In this document: piece by piece, positions 39,957 to 49,259 of the stretch
Layout of the letters: every line of letters begins with the position of its first letter
Position numbering within the stretch: the stretch's first letter is position 1
NCBI RefSeq assembly: GCF_018130385.1
Contig: NZ_JAFCLU010000001.1
Coordinates: forward strand, 310,001-374,000
Length of the DNA stretch: 64,000 nt
Direction of reading: 5' to 3'
From: Bradyrhizobium sp. AUGA SZCCT0283
Lineage (GTDB): Bacteria > Pseudomonadota > Alphaproteobacteria > Rhizobiales > Xanthobacteraceae
Position numbers and translations under genes: made by a program
Notes under the pieces: generated by a model
Told to the model about the DNA's origin: nothing
Database searches by the model: none
Seen by the model: only the letters and a program-made list of their open reading frames with translations

Positions 39957-42155
39957 GTGATTAGTCGATCAGTCTATTTCGGCTCGCGGGCAAAGCGAGC
40001 CATCAATGATATTCTTGGTGGGAGCGCATCGAGCGTCCTCGGCATTACATTCGGCCTGTCCTATGCGTTGCTGGTCTTCGCGGGGCCGCTGTCGCCGTAT
40101 TTGTCCTATGGCATCGCGGCAACCTTCATCAGCTCTGCCGTGATTGCGACCATCATCGCGCTTGGCAGCTCCCTGCCATTTGCGGTCGCCGGCCCCGACA
40201 GCGCCACCGCGGCGGTGACCGGGATCATGGCCGCATCGCTGGTCGAGCGCATCGTCGCGGCCGATCCGTCGGCGCAACTGCTTTCGCCCGTGCTGATCAC
40301 GCTCGCCCTGTCGACCGTTGTGACCGGCATCGTGCTGTGCGGCCTCGGCCTGACGCGGATGGGCCGCGCCATCCGCTACGTACCCTATCCCGTGGTCGGC
40401 GGGTTCCTGGGCGCGACCGGGCTTCTGATCGTGCTGGGCGCCGTCCGCGTGATCACCGATCATCCCGTGCAATTGAGCACGCTGCCTCGTTTCACCAACG
40501 TCATCACGATCTCGGAATTGAGCTCGGCTTGTGTGATGGCGCTGGTGCTGTACCTGACCTCGTACCGTTCGCGCGGCCCGTTCGCCCTGCCGATCGTCCT
40601 GATTGGCGGCGTGATCGCGGCGCATCTGGCGTTCTGGATCATCGGCATCTCCTCCGAACAGGCCCGCGCCATCGGCTGGACTTTCCAGCCTCCGCCGCCG
40701 GCGGCGTTCATGCTGCCGTGGCGCGCCGACGAGCTCTCCCGTTATCCCTGGTCGGGGGTGCCGGACCTGCTCGGCAATTTGGTCGCCGTTATCTTTGTCA
40801 CGGCGGCCAGCACCCTGTTCAACACCACCGGCATCGAAGTCGCAGTGCATCGCGAAGCCAATCTGGAACGCGAACTCAACATCACGGGCTTGGCCAACAT
40901 CCTGACCGGCGCGCTCGCGGGCTACGCCGGCTGCATATCGGTCAGCCGTACCATCCTGAATTTCAGCAGCGGCGGCAGGGGCAGGCTTTCCGGCCTGACG
41001 GTTGCTGCCATCTCGCTGCTGATGCTGGCGGTGGCACCCGCCCTGCTCGGCTACATGCCGAAATTCGTGCTCGGCGGGCTTCTGCTCTATCTCGGCGCGG
41101 GCCAGTTGCACAAATGGATCATCGAATCGCGCAAGCGGCTCTCCAAGATCGAATATCTCTCGCTGCTCGCGATCATCGTCATCATCGTCACCTGGGGATT
41201 CGTCCCCGGCATTCTGATCGGCGTCATCATCGGCTGCGCGACCTTTGCGTTCAGCGCAGCGCGGATCGAGGCGATCAAGTTCGGCTTTGACGGTTCCGAA
41301 TATCGCAGCTCGCTGGATCGCTCGCGCGACCACCAGGAGGTGCTGCTGGCCCATGGCGGCAAGATCCAGGGCCTGAACCTGCAGAGCTACCTGTTCTTCG
41401 GCTCCGCCAACCGGCTCTATCAGCACGTCAAGGCGCTGTTGCAGGAGCAGCCGGACTGCCGCTATTTGCTGTTCGACTTCAAACTCGTCACCGGCATCGA
41501 TTCATCGGCAGCGTACAGTTTTGCCCAGATCAAGCGCAGCGCGCATGATCTGGGCGTCCATCTGGTGCTGGTGCATCTGCCCGCTGGCGCCGAGAAGGTG
41601 CTGCGCTCGAGCGACTTCATCACCGACGGCGTCACCACGATCGACGAACTCGATCATGCGCTGGAATGGTGCGAGAACGAGATCATCACCCAGCATCAGG
41701 GACTTGCGCAGGAGGCGGCCAATCTGCGCGACTGGTTCAGCGAGATCCTCGACAGCGAGGACGACGCCGACGAACTGATCCGCCGCTGCCAGCGCATCGA
41801 AGTCGACGCCGCCGAGATCATCGTGCGCGCCGGCGACGCCGCCGATTCCATGCATTTCATTCTCGACGGGCGCGTCGGCATCATGGTGCCGGCCGACGAT
41901 GGCCGCACCACGCGGGTGCGCAGCCTCGGTCGCTATACTACGATCGGCGAGATGGGCCTCGTCTCGCACGCGCCGCGCAGCGCGACGATCCAGGCCGAGT
42001 TGGCAAGCGTGCTCTACGTTCTGAACACGCATCAATTCGAGGCGATCAAGACCGATGATCCTGAGCTGAGCCAAAAGCTCCTGACTTACTTTGTGTCCGT
42101 GATGGCTGAGCGGCTTTCCTTCGCGAACCGTACCATCGCGGTGCTGCGGCGATAG
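39957..42155 (+). CDS. SulP/SLC26 anion transporter fused to STAS and cyclic-nucleotide-binding domains
   Basis: A 732-residue protein if read from GTG 39957 (a TTG at 39939 is also possible; neither has a good ribosome site). Residues about 15-440 hold the transporter with many helices, including LPFAVAGPDSATAAVTGIMAAS. A STAS domain follows, with the conserved serine region LVTGIDSSAAYSF. The last ~130 residues are a cNMP-binding domain, AEIIVRAGDAADSMHFILDGRVGI and GEMGLVSHAPRSATI. The order suggests anion transport gated by cAMP or cGMP. The substrate may be sulfate, bicarbonate or a carboxylate. Confidence 0.9.
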   Translation: MISRSVYFGSRAKRAINDILGGSASSVLGITFGLSYALLVFAGPLSPYLSYGIAATFISSAVIATIIALGSSLPFAVAGPDSATAAVTGIMAASLVERIVAADPSAQLLSPVLITLALSTVVTGIVLCGLGLTRMGRAIRYVPYPVVGGFLGATGLLIVLGAVRVITDHPVQLSTLPRFTNVITISELSSACVMALVLYLTSYRSRGPFALPIVLIGGVIAAHLAFWIIGISSEQARAIGWTFQPPPPAAFMLPWRADELSRYPWSGVPDLLGNLVAVIFVTAASTLFNTTGIEVAVHREANLERELNITGLANILTGALAGYAGCISVSRTILNFSSGGRGRLSGLTVAAISLLMLAVAPALLGYMPKFVLGGLLLYLGAGQLHKWIIESRKRLSKIEYLSLLAIIVIIVTWGFVPGILIGVIIGCATFAFSAARIEAIKFGFDGSEYRSSLDRSRDHQEVLLAHGGKIQGLNLQSYLFFGSANRLYQHVKALLQEQPDCRYLLFDFKLVTGIDSSAAYSFAQIKRSAHDLGVHLVLVHLPAGAEKVLRSSDFITDGVTTIDELDHALEWCENEIITQHQGLAQEAANLRDWFSEILDSEDDADELIRRCQRIEVDAAEIIVRAGDAADSMHFILDGRVGIMVPADDGRTTRVRSLGRYTTIGEMGLVSHAPRSATIQAELASVLYVLNTHQFEAIKTDDPELSQKLLTYFVSVMAERLSFANRTIAVLRR

Positions 42156-42175
42156 GGTGGCCTTTTCGGCCCGGT

Positions 42176-42292
42176 CGTCCCTGCGAAGGCAGGAACCCAT
42201 AACCACTGATGCCTGCTGTTGCAGTCGCTGTGGCTCCAGCCTTCTTCAAAACTGAAGCCTGTGGCTACGGGTCCCCGCTTTCGCCGAGGCGA
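42176..42292. repeat. Dispersed palindromic repeat, family 6
   Basis: CGTCCCTGCGAAGGCAGGAA and CCCATAACCAC at the left are approximately inverted as GTGGCTACGGGTCCCC and GCTTTCGCCGAGGCGAC at the right. It lies between the convergent SulP and succinate-semialdehyde dehydrogenase genes. Confidence 0.75.
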
Positions 42293-42305
42293 CGATGGGT
42301 AGAGG

Positions 42306-43799
42306 CTACACCCCTGCCATCATCACATATTTGATCTCGACATATTCTTCCATGCCGTGATGCGAGCCTTCGCGGCCGAGACCCGACTCCTTCACGCCGC
42401 CGAAGGGAGCCACTTCGGTCGTGATCAGGCCCGTGTTGACGCCGACCATGCCTGATTCCAGCGCTTCGGCGACGCGCCAGACGCGGCCGAGATCGCGGGA
42501 ATAGAAGTAGGAGGCGAGGCCGAACGGCGAGTTGTTGCACATCGCGATCACCTCGGCCTCGTCCTTGAAGCGGAACACAGGCGCCAGCGGACCGAACGTT
42601 TCCTCGTGCGCGACGAGGGCGTCCGGCTTCACATTCGAAAGCACCGTCGGCTCAAAAAAACTGCCGCCGAGCGCATGGCGCTTGCCGCCGGTGACGATCT
42701 TGGCGCCGCCCTTGACCGCGTCGGCGATGTGCTTCTCGACCTTGTCGACGGCTTCCATGTTGATCAGCGGGCCCTGCACCACGCCCGCTTCGGTGCCGTC
42801 GCCGATCTTCATCGCCGCGACTTTCTTGGAAAGCTTTTCGACGAACTGGTCGTAGATCTTGTCCTGGGCGTAGAGCCGGTTGGCGCAGACGCAGGTCTGG
42901 CCCATGTTGCGGTATTTCGAGACGATGGCGCCCTCGACCGCGGCGTCGATATCGGCGTCATCGAACACCACGAACGGCGCGTTGCCGCCGAGCTCGAGCC
43001 CGAGCTTCTTCACGCCGACGGCGGCCTGCTGATAGAGAATTTTTCCAACTTCGGTCGAACCGGTGAAGCCTATGAAGCGCACGGCTGGGTGCTCGCACAG
43101 CACCTTGCCGATCGCCGACGAATTGCCGGTGAGGATATTGAACACGCCCTTGGGCACGCCGGCCTTTTCGGCGAGCGCGACCAGCGCCAGCGCGGTCAGC
43201 GGCGTCTCATTGGCGGGCTTGAGCACGACGGTGCAGCCCGCGGCGAGCGCCGGCGACACTTTCCGGGTGATCATCGAGCACGGAAAATTCCACGGCGTAA
43301 TCGCACCGCAGACGCCGATCGGCTGCTTGATCGCGAGCAGGCGCGCATCCGGCCGCTGGGTCGGGATGGTTTCGCCATAGACGCGGCGGGCTTCCTCGGC
43401 GAAAAATTCGACATAGGCGCCGCCGATATCGACCTCGCCGAGCGCTTCGGCCAGCGGCTTGCCCTGCTCGGAGGTGAGGATGAGGGCGAGGTCCTCGCGG
43501 TTGGCGATGATCAGTTCGAACCACTTGCGTAAGGTGTTGGAGCGCTGTTTGGCGGTGAGCTTGGCCCAGGCCGGGAATGCACGCTCGGCGGCCTCGACCG
43601 CCTGGGTTGCTTCCGCGGTGCTCATGGCCGGCACCTTCGCCAGTTCCACGCCGTTGACCGGGTTGGTGACGGAGCGCGACGGCGTGCCGACCCAGGCGCC
43701 GTCGATGTAGCAGCGGTCGCGCAGCAGCGAGGGATCTTTCAGGCGATCGTGCAACGAGGGGGTGGGGGTTTGGGAGCGAGCGGCGACGGGCGGGTTCAT
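42306..43799 (-). CDS. gabD: NAD(P)-dependent succinate-semialdehyde dehydrogenase
   Basis: A 497-residue aldehyde dehydrogenase. The catalytic Cys lies in NMGQTCVCANRLY, the general-base Glu in LGLELGGNAPF, and the cofactor loop in GFTGSTEVGK. The C terminus has PFGGVKESGLGREGSHHGMEEY, typical of GabD, which oxidises succinate semialdehyde to succinate in GABA breakdown. The start at 43799 follows GAGGAGTACGCC. No gabT transaminase is adjacent. A glutarate- or other semialdehyde cannot be excluded. Confidence 0.9.
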   Translation of the reverse strand: MNPPVAARSQTPTPSLHDRLKDPSLLRDRCYIDGAWVGTPSRSVTNPVNGVELAKVPAMSTAEATQAVEAAERAFPAWAKLTAKQRSNTLRKWFELIIANREDLALILTSEQGKPLAEALGEVDIGGAYVEFFAEEARRVYGETIPTQRPDARLLAIKQPIGVCGAITPWNFPCSMITRKVSPALAAGCTVVLKPANETPLTALALVALAEKAGVPKGVFNILTGNSSAIGKVLCEHPAVRFIGFTGSTEVGKILYQQAAVGVKKLGLELGGNAPFVVFDDADIDAAVEGAIVSKYRNMGQTCVCANRLYAQDKIYDQFVEKLSKKVAAMKIGDGTEAGVVQGPLINMEAVDKVEKHIADAVKGGAKIVTGGKRHALGGSFFEPTVLSNVKPDALVAHEETFGPLAPVFRFKDEAEVIAMCNNSPFGLASYFYSRDLGRVWRVAEALESGMVGVNTGLITTEVAPFGGVKESGLGREGSHHGMEEYVEIKYVMMAGV

Positions 43800-43902
43800 G
43801 GCGTACTCCTCGGATTTTCTTGAGAGATTGGTCCGAGTATAGGCCCGTATCGTCAGCAATGCACCGCCCGCTGAGGCAACCCTGCGTCAATCAATTTTGA
43901 GG

Positions 43903-44223
43903 TCAGGCCGCGCCGCTCATATAGGTTTCGCGGCGGCCGATCATGCGTTGCGCCGCGGCCTTGGCGTCCGCCTTCGAGGAGGTCGCGCACGTCCGGTATT
44001 CGAGGTCCGGCAGCTTGGCGCTGTCCCGGCGGCCGAACCAGGATTTCGACCCGACCGAAAGCTGCGCCAGTGCCTGGGCGACGTTATCGACCGCCTCGAA
44101 GGAGTGCAGCGCGCCGGTGCCGGCATAGCGGACTTCATAGATTCCGGGGGTGATCGGCGCCTCGATGTTCTCGCCCCGTCCGGGACGGGGATACCGCTTC
44201 CATTCACTCCAGGTCGAAATCAT
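43903..44223 (-). CDS. Conserved-looking small protein of unknown function
   Basis: A 106-residue protein without signal or membrane segment: MISTWSEWKRYPRPGRGENIEAPITPGIYEVRYAGTG at the start is Pro/Gly-rich, and the end is helical and basic (ADAKAAAQRMIGRR). The PGIYEVRYAGTG stretch faintly recalls the first strands of a GIY-YIG fold, but the remaining motifs are not evident. Codon use matches neighbouring genes, which supports it being real. Confidence 0.65.
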   Translation of the reverse strand: MISTWSEWKRYPRPGRGENIEAPITPGIYEVRYAGTGALHSFEAVDNVAQALAQLSVGSKSWFGRRDSAKLPDLEYRTCATSSKADAKAAAQRMIGRRETYMSGAA

Positions 44224-44569
44224 TGCGCACCTTCAAAACGTTCGGAAATGAGACAATTTTCGTCAATTGAGCCAGCCAACGCGCAACGTTTGTGCTGGAA
44301 TCTGAACGCTTTACTGCAAAAAATCGGCGACGGGAATCATGGCGAAATCACGATATCGTGGATGGTTAAGCCGGTCACCGCGCCATTGCAATTCGTCCAC
44401 CGCGGATTGCGGCAAGGTGTTGCAGTTTTGTGCCGGATGGACCCGCGCCCCTTGCCCACGCCACGCCAAGCCCCCTTTGCCGATCACGAGATCGCGCGGC
44501 CGCTTGCGGGATAAGGCGGCCGGGAGGAAGATCGTTCCACTTCCATAAAAATCAAAGCGGGAGGTGACC
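44224..44569. other. Intergenic region upstream of the second serine hydrolase
   Basis: About 346 bp with no credible gene. It contains one perfect 12-bp palindrome, CACGATATCGTG, at 44349-44360, about 210 bp before the next start. Otherwise nothing was recognised. Confidence 0.5.
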
Positions 44570-45763
44570 ATGCAAAGCAAAGCCCAGATCGATCAGATTC
44601 TGCGTCAGAAATGCGAGGCCAAGGAGATTCCCGGCGTGGTCGCGATGGCGGCGACTGGCAGCGAGGTGATCTACCAGGGCGCGTTCGGCAAGCGCGACCT
44701 GTCCAAGGACGATCCAATGACCGCTGACAGCGTGTTCTGGATCGCCTCCATGACCAAGGCGATCACGAGCGCGGCCGGCATGCAGCTTGTCGAGCAAGGC
44801 AAGCTCTCGCTCGACGAGCCGATCGGCAAGATCCTCCCCGATCTGGCCAACCCGAAGGTGCTGGAAGGCTTTGACGCCAGCGGCGAGCCGAAGCTGCGCC
44901 CCGCCAGGAAGCCGATCACGCTGCGCCATCTCATGACCCACACCGCCGGCTTCGCCTACGAATTGTTCAACGGCGACATCGGGAAATACATGGAGAAGAC
45001 CAGCACGCCCGGCGTCATCTCCTGCCTGAACGCCGCGCTGACAACCCCGCTCGCAACCGAACCCGGTACGCGCTGGGAATACGGCATCAATATCGATTTC
45101 GTCGGCAAGGCGATCGAAGCGGTGAGCGGCAAGCGGCTCGATGCGTATCTGCGCGACAACCTGTTGACGCCGCTCGGCATGAACGACACCGGCTTCAAGA
45201 TCAACGACGCCATGCGCCAGCGGCTGGTCGGCATGCATGCGCGCGGCGAGGATGGATCGCTGGCGCCGATCCCATTCGAGTTGGAGCAGAATCCGGAATT
45301 CTGCATGGGCGGCGGCGGCCTCTACGGCACGGCGGCCGACTACATCAGGTTCACCCAGATGATCCTCAACAAGGGCCGCGCCAACGGCAACCAGTTGCTC
45401 AAGCCTGAGACGGTCGCGCTGATGAGCCAGAACAACATCGGCGAGCTCAACATGGGCAAGATGCCCACGGCGGCGCCGATGTACACCAACGATGTCGATC
45501 TCTATCCTGACATCATCAAGAAGTGGGGCCTCTCGTTCCTGATCAACACCGCCAAGACGCCGGAAGGCCGCAGCGCCGGCAGCCTCGCCTGGGCCGGCCT
45601 CGGCAACACCTATTTCTGGATTGACCCGGCGCGCAACGTCGCTGGCGTGATCCTGATGCAGCTGTTGCCGTTCGCCGACGCCAAGGCGCTGGAAACTTTT
45701 GCGGGGTTTGAGCGCGGCGTCTATGCCGGGCTCGATGCCGGCAGCGGCCAGCGCGCGGCGTAA
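44570..45763 (+). CDS. Serine hydrolase of the beta-lactamase family (EstB-like esterase)
   Basis: A 397-residue cytoplasmic protein with no signal peptide. The catalytic SxxK is ASMTKAITS, the YxN motif is EYGINIDF, and LRHLMTHTAGFAYE is a family signature. These features match EstB-type esterases and class C beta-lactamase relatives rather than exported beta-lactamases. GGGAGGTGACC precedes the ATG at 44570. An acyl-CoA synthetase gene follows on the same strand after a repeat. Confidence 0.9.
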   Translation: MQSKAQIDQILRQKCEAKEIPGVVAMAATGSEVIYQGAFGKRDLSKDDPMTADSVFWIASMTKAITSAAGMQLVEQGKLSLDEPIGKILPDLANPKVLEGFDASGEPKLRPARKPITLRHLMTHTAGFAYELFNGDIGKYMEKTSTPGVISCLNAALTTPLATEPGTRWEYGINIDFVGKAIEAVSGKRLDAYLRDNLLTPLGMNDTGFKINDAMRQRLVGMHARGEDGSLAPIPFELEQNPEFCMGGGGLYGTAADYIRFTQMILNKGRANGNQLLKPETVALMSQNNIGELNMGKMPTAAPMYTNDVDLYPDIIKKWGLSFLINTAKTPEGRSAGSLAWAGLGNTYFWIDPARNVAGVILMQLLPFADAKALETFAGFERGVYAGLDAGSGQRAA

Positions 45764-45782
45764 GGAGCGCCTGTTAGAGACC

Positions 45783-45893
45783 GTCATTGCCTGCGACAAA
45801 CGCGAAGCGCTTGCGCAAGGGAGCGCAAGCGACGAAGCAATCCATTCTTCCTTTTTGTGGCGCGATGGATTGCTTCGCTTCGCTCGCAATGAC
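45783..45893. repeat. Dispersed palindromic repeat, family 1, copy 4
   Basis: It opens GTCATTGCCTGCGACAAACG and closes GCTTCGCTCGCAATGAC, nearly identical to the copy at 771-869 apart from the centre. Confidence 0.9.
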
Positions 45894-45952
45894 GACGCGG
45901 ACATAGCGCCTCGATCCCACAGCACGCATGCCTGACGCATGGAGGAACACAC

Positions 45953-47647
45953 TTGACCCACCCCCTCAACAGCTACGTCTCCGGCACCGCCGACGCGCCG
46001 CTGCTCGGCGAGACCATCGGACGCTGCCTCGATCAGGCCGCCGCGCGCTGGGGTGATCGCGAGGCGCTGGTTTCGCCAAGCCATGACGTGCGCTGGACCT
46101 GGAAAGAATTTGCCCAACGCGTCGATGCGCTGGCTGCGGGCTTTCTCGCGCTTGGCCTCGAGCGCGGCGCGCGGATCGGGGTGTGGTCGCTCAATCGTCC
46201 GGAATGGACGCTGACGCAATTCGCCGCTGCGAAAGCGGGGCTCATTCTCGTCACCATCAACCCCGCCTACCGCCTGAGCGAACTCGAATTCGCGCTGGCC
46301 AAAGTCGGCTGCGCCGCGATCGTCACCGCGACCGCCTTCAAGACCTCCAACTACATGGAGATGCTGAACACACTGCTGCCGGAGCTTGCGGCATCGCCGC
46401 CGGGCGAATTGCAGGCGCAGCGGTTGCCGCAGCTGCGCGCGGTAATCCAGATCGGCGGCCCCAAATGTCCGGGCACCCTCGCCTTCGAGGACGTGACCCA
46501 AATGGGCGGCGCGCGGCACCGCGAGCAGCTTGCCGACCTCGCCAGGACGCTGCAGTTCGACGATGCGGTCAATATTCAATTCACCAGCGGCACCACGGGC
46601 TCGCCGAAGGGCGTGACGCTGACGCATCACAACATCCTCAACAACGGCTATTTCGTCGGCCGCGCGATGCGGCTGACGGAACAGGACCGCATCTGCATTC
46701 CGGTGCCGCTCTATCACTGTTTTGGCATGGTGATGGGCAATCTCGCCTCCGTCACGCTCGGCGCGACCATGGTCTACCCCGGCGAAGGTTTTGATCCGCT
46801 GGCGACGCTGCAGACGATCGAAAAGGAAAAATGCACCGCGCTCTACGGCGTGCCGACCATGTTCATCGCCGAACTCGATCATCCCGAGTTTGCGCGCTTC
46901 AACCTGAAATCGCTGCGCACCGGCATCATGGCCGGCGCGCCCTGCCCGATCGAGGTGATGAAGCGCGTCAACAACGAGATGAACATGGGCGAAGTGACCA
47001 TCGCCTATGGCATGACCGAAACCTCGCCGGTGAGTTTCCAGAGCTCGACCGACGATCCGCTGGAACGGCGGGTGTCGACCGTGGGCCGCATCCATCCGCA
47101 TGTCGAGGTCAAGGTCGTCGACCTCGAGGGGCGCGTGGTGCGGCGCGGCGAACGCGGCGAACTCTGCACCCGCGGCTACAGTGTGATGCTGGGCTATTGG
47201 GACGAGGCGGAGAAGACCGCCGACGTGCTCGATGCGCAGGGGTGGATGCACACCGGCGACATCGCCATCATCGACGCCGAGGGCTATTGCAACATCGTCG
47301 GCCGCATCAAGGACATGGTGATCCGCGGCGGCGAAAACCTCTATCCCAGAGAGATCGAGGAGTTCCTCTATCGCCATCCCAAAATCCAGGACGTGCAGAT
47401 CTTTGGCGTCGCCGACGACCGCTATGGCGAGGAACTCTGCGCCTGGATCCGCACCCGGCCCGGCGAGACGCTCACCGCCGACGAGGTCCGCGCCTTCTGC
47501 CACGGCCAGATCGCCCACAACAAGATCCCGCGCTATGTCGAATTCGTCGATGAGTTTCCGATGACGGTGACGGGCAAGATCCAGAAATTCCTGATGCGGG
47601 ACGCGGTGGAAGCGAAGCTGGGGCTGAAGGCGGCGAAGACGGCGTGA
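45953..47647 (+). CDS. Fatty-acid/acyl-CoA synthetase (AMP-binding, ACSF2-like)
   Basis: A 564-residue ANL-superfamily ligase. Its phosphate loop is [16 protein letters not shown], the adenine motif is [45 protein letters not shown] carries the hinge, and a C-terminal Lys lies in TVTGKIQKF. It resembles medium/long-chain acyl-CoA synthetases close to human ACSF2. The start is TTG with GGAGGA well placed upstream. It shares little sequence with the synthetase at 980-2560. Confidence 0.92.
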   Translation: MTHPLNSYVSGTADAPLLGETIGRCLDQAAARWGDREALVSPSHDVRWTWKEFAQRVDALAAGFLALGLERGARIGVWSLNRPEWTLTQFAAAKAGLILVTINPAYRLSELEFALAKVGCAAIVTATAFKTSNYMEMLNTLLPELAASPPGELQAQRLPQLRAVIQIGGPKCPGTLAFEDVTQMGGARHREQLADLARTLQFDDAVNIQFTSGTTGSPKGVTLTHHNILNNGYFVGRAMRLTEQDRICIPVPLYHCFGMVMGNLASVTLGATMVYPGEGFDPLATLQTIEKEKCTALYGVPTMFIAELDHPEFARFNLKSLRTGIMAGAPCPIEVMKRVNNEMNMGEVTIAYGMTETSPVSFQSSTDDPLERRVSTVGRIHPHVEVKVVDLEGRVVRRGERGELCTRGYSVMLGYWDEAEKTADVLDAQGWMHTGDIAIIDAEGYCNIVGRIKDMVIRGGENLYPREIEEFLYRHPKIQDVQIFGVADDRYGEELCAWIRTRPGETLTADEVRAFCHGQIAHNKIPRYVEFVDEFPMTVTGKIQKFLMRDAVEAKLGLKAAKTA

Positions 47648-47718
47648 AAAAGAAAAAGGAAGGTGGCGCTTCTTGGCCTGGAGATTTCAAACAGCCCGCG
47701 CCAGCGCCCCGCAGTAAC

Positions 47719-47841
47719 CTCGCCCCGCTCTTCGCGGGGAGAGGTCGGCGCATAGCGCCGGGTGAGGGGCTCTCTCCGCGAGTCGAGTGCGTTGAGAGAG
47801 CCCCTCACCCCAACCCTCTCCCCGCAAGCGCGGGGCGAGGG
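47719..47841. repeat. Dispersed palindromic repeat, family 5, copy 2
   Basis: CCTCGCCCCGCTCTTCGCGG at the left and CCCGCAAGCGCGGGGCGAGG at the right are inverted, with inner GGGTGAGGGGCTCTCTC paired with GAGAGAGCCCCTCACCC. Confidence 0.85.
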
Positions 47842-47879
47842 AGAAAAAACACACCTTCGCGATCTCGCGACGCCTTCCG

Positions 47880-48520
47880 CCCGAGCTTTGCCCTTACTTT
47901 TCACGCCCTTGAAGAACAGAGGGCGCAGGGAAGACCGGGTGCGCGCTGCACCCGCGGTCCCGTGTGCAATTGCGCCAAAAAAACGCGCACACGAGCATAC
48001 AGGTCCAGCGGAGAGCATCCGGCCTTCCCTGCGCAATGGTTTTACGGCGTACTTCGTGCTCTCCCCGGTGTGCGAATTCCTTTAGCCACCGTTGTCAGCG
48101 GATTGACGGATGGGGCCTGCCCGGTCGGGCCGGCCCATCCTCCGCAGACGTGACACCAGCCACGGGTGCCAGGACCACACGACTTGGCCGTACGCGGCAC
48201 ACCCTACGCCAGAGGCCTCGACAGGCTTGGTACCCACCCGCCAAAGTCTGACGCGAGGCGCTTTAGCATCGGTCGTCGGCGTGCCGTCCCTTCGCTCACG
48301 AACTCAAAGAGCCCGCCCTGCGACGACGTTTGCGCGCCCGACGCTGCCGCGTCCACCGCACCCCGCCCCGCGTTTAGTGACGATCGCGAAACGCCCCTCT
48401 GTGGGGGACGGGATGGCGGAAGTTTTACGGGTGATTTGGGTTCGGCGAGAAGCGGATTATTTTTGCGGGAGGGCGCTTTTTTGATTTGCGTCGTCGGGCA
48501 AATCAGTGCTGAGGGACATT
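47880..48520. repeat. Hairpin-rich non-coding block, probable dispersed element
   Basis: No gene with family resemblance or ribosome site lies here. At least five hairpins occur in order: 47933-47959 (GACCGGGTGC with GCACCC..GGTC), 47961-47993 (CGTGTGC/GCACACG), 48010-48064 (GGAGAGCA/TGCTCTCC), 48108-48140 (GGATGGGGCC/GGCCCATCC) and 48394-48406 (CCCC/GGGG). Several long open frames overlap in both strands, as in repeats annotated by mistake as small proteins. I recall similar translated strings as short hypothetical proteins in Bradyrhizobium, which I cannot verify here. Confidence 0.55.
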
Positions 48521-48999
48521 TTAGTCCCGCTGCACCCTTGGACCAATGAATTGGATTATCTCGTCGGCAGAATAGGCGCCTAGCATCTGTTGGCCCGGTG
48601 CGAGCTTTAAGACTCGTATGTGGACATCTTGGCCCGGTTTGATGATGTTGTCGACGTATCCCGGCGACCTCGTCGTATAAGCCGTGTTGCCGCTGAATGT
48701 GGTGGTGCTTGTTCCGGGCACGACGACCGTGGCAGCAGTGGTCGCATCAGCGGCGCTGATTATCCGAAATGCGTTGCGCCCGCGGCCTTCGTGGTTTCGG
48801 CAGCCTTCAGGAGAGCGTAATCCTGAATCGTCGTGGAGCGAGTATTTCCATTTCCGCGCGCGACGATACGAAAGGTGTCTTTGGTAATCTGCTCTGCTGA
48901 GACACCGCCCGTAAAGCCCATCTCCTGATATTTCGTACCGCAGCCTATCAATAATAAGCTAAGCGTGACGACGAACGCGATGGTTCCGTGTGTACGCAT
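48521..48999 (-). pseudogene. Frameshifted small lipoprotein gene (CC0125/CC1285-like)
   Basis: The first part, from 48999, encodes a lipoprotein signal MRTHGTIAFVVTLSLLLIGC (Cys20), then KYQEMGFTGGVSAEQITKDTFRI and DYALLKAAETTKAAGATHF. A TAA at 48760-48762 ends this frame. Reading one base over continues naturally as IISAADATTAATVVVPGTS and on to SADEIIQFIGPRVQRD. A single base lost near 48763-48767 explains it. Related lipoproteins of about 160 residues occur in alphaproteobacteria; their role is unknown. Confidence 0.8.
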
Positions 49000-49259
49000 T
49001 GATTTGCCCCCAGCCGCTTTGATTTATTCGCAACCAGGGGGCGCGATCAAGCACTTACCCTAACCCAATAGTCGGATTAACGGACCTGCATCTCGGACGA
49101 TTCGTATCATCGACGTTGGGACAACGAGAAACAGTCCTCAGTTCCTGCATGTCGAACGCCTAACGTAGGCTATCGACAACCTTTCCGCATGATCGGAGCG
49201 TAGATGCAGGATCGATCTTCGGCATCGCATGACGGTAGAGAGGTCGCGCCCTTTCCCCC
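49000..49259. other. Intergenic region between the lipoprotein remnant and the adenosine kinase
   Basis: About 260 bp. No repeat, hairpin or promoter of note was recognised, apart from the lipoprotein's own upstream region. Confidence 0.4.

Noticed and set aside
43903..44223. Calling the 106-residue protein a GIY-YIG nuclease
   Set aside because: Only PGIYEVRYAGTG is suggestive; the Arg, Glu and second strand expected of the fold are not placed correctly.
44552..47518. A 988-codon open frame on the reverse strand across the serine hydrolase and acyl-CoA synthetase
   Set aside because: Both genes beneath it carry clear catalytic motifs; the reverse frame is Asp/His/Arg-rich shadow sequence and crosses a palindromic repeat.
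47644..48153. Open frames in the hairpin-rich block as protein genes
   Set aside because: No ribosome site or domain; composition is that of a repeat. Treated as non-coding.
47880..48520. Group II intron or rRNA fragment
   Set aside because: No intron-encoded protein, no GTGCG start with a matching domain V, and no recognisable rRNA segment.
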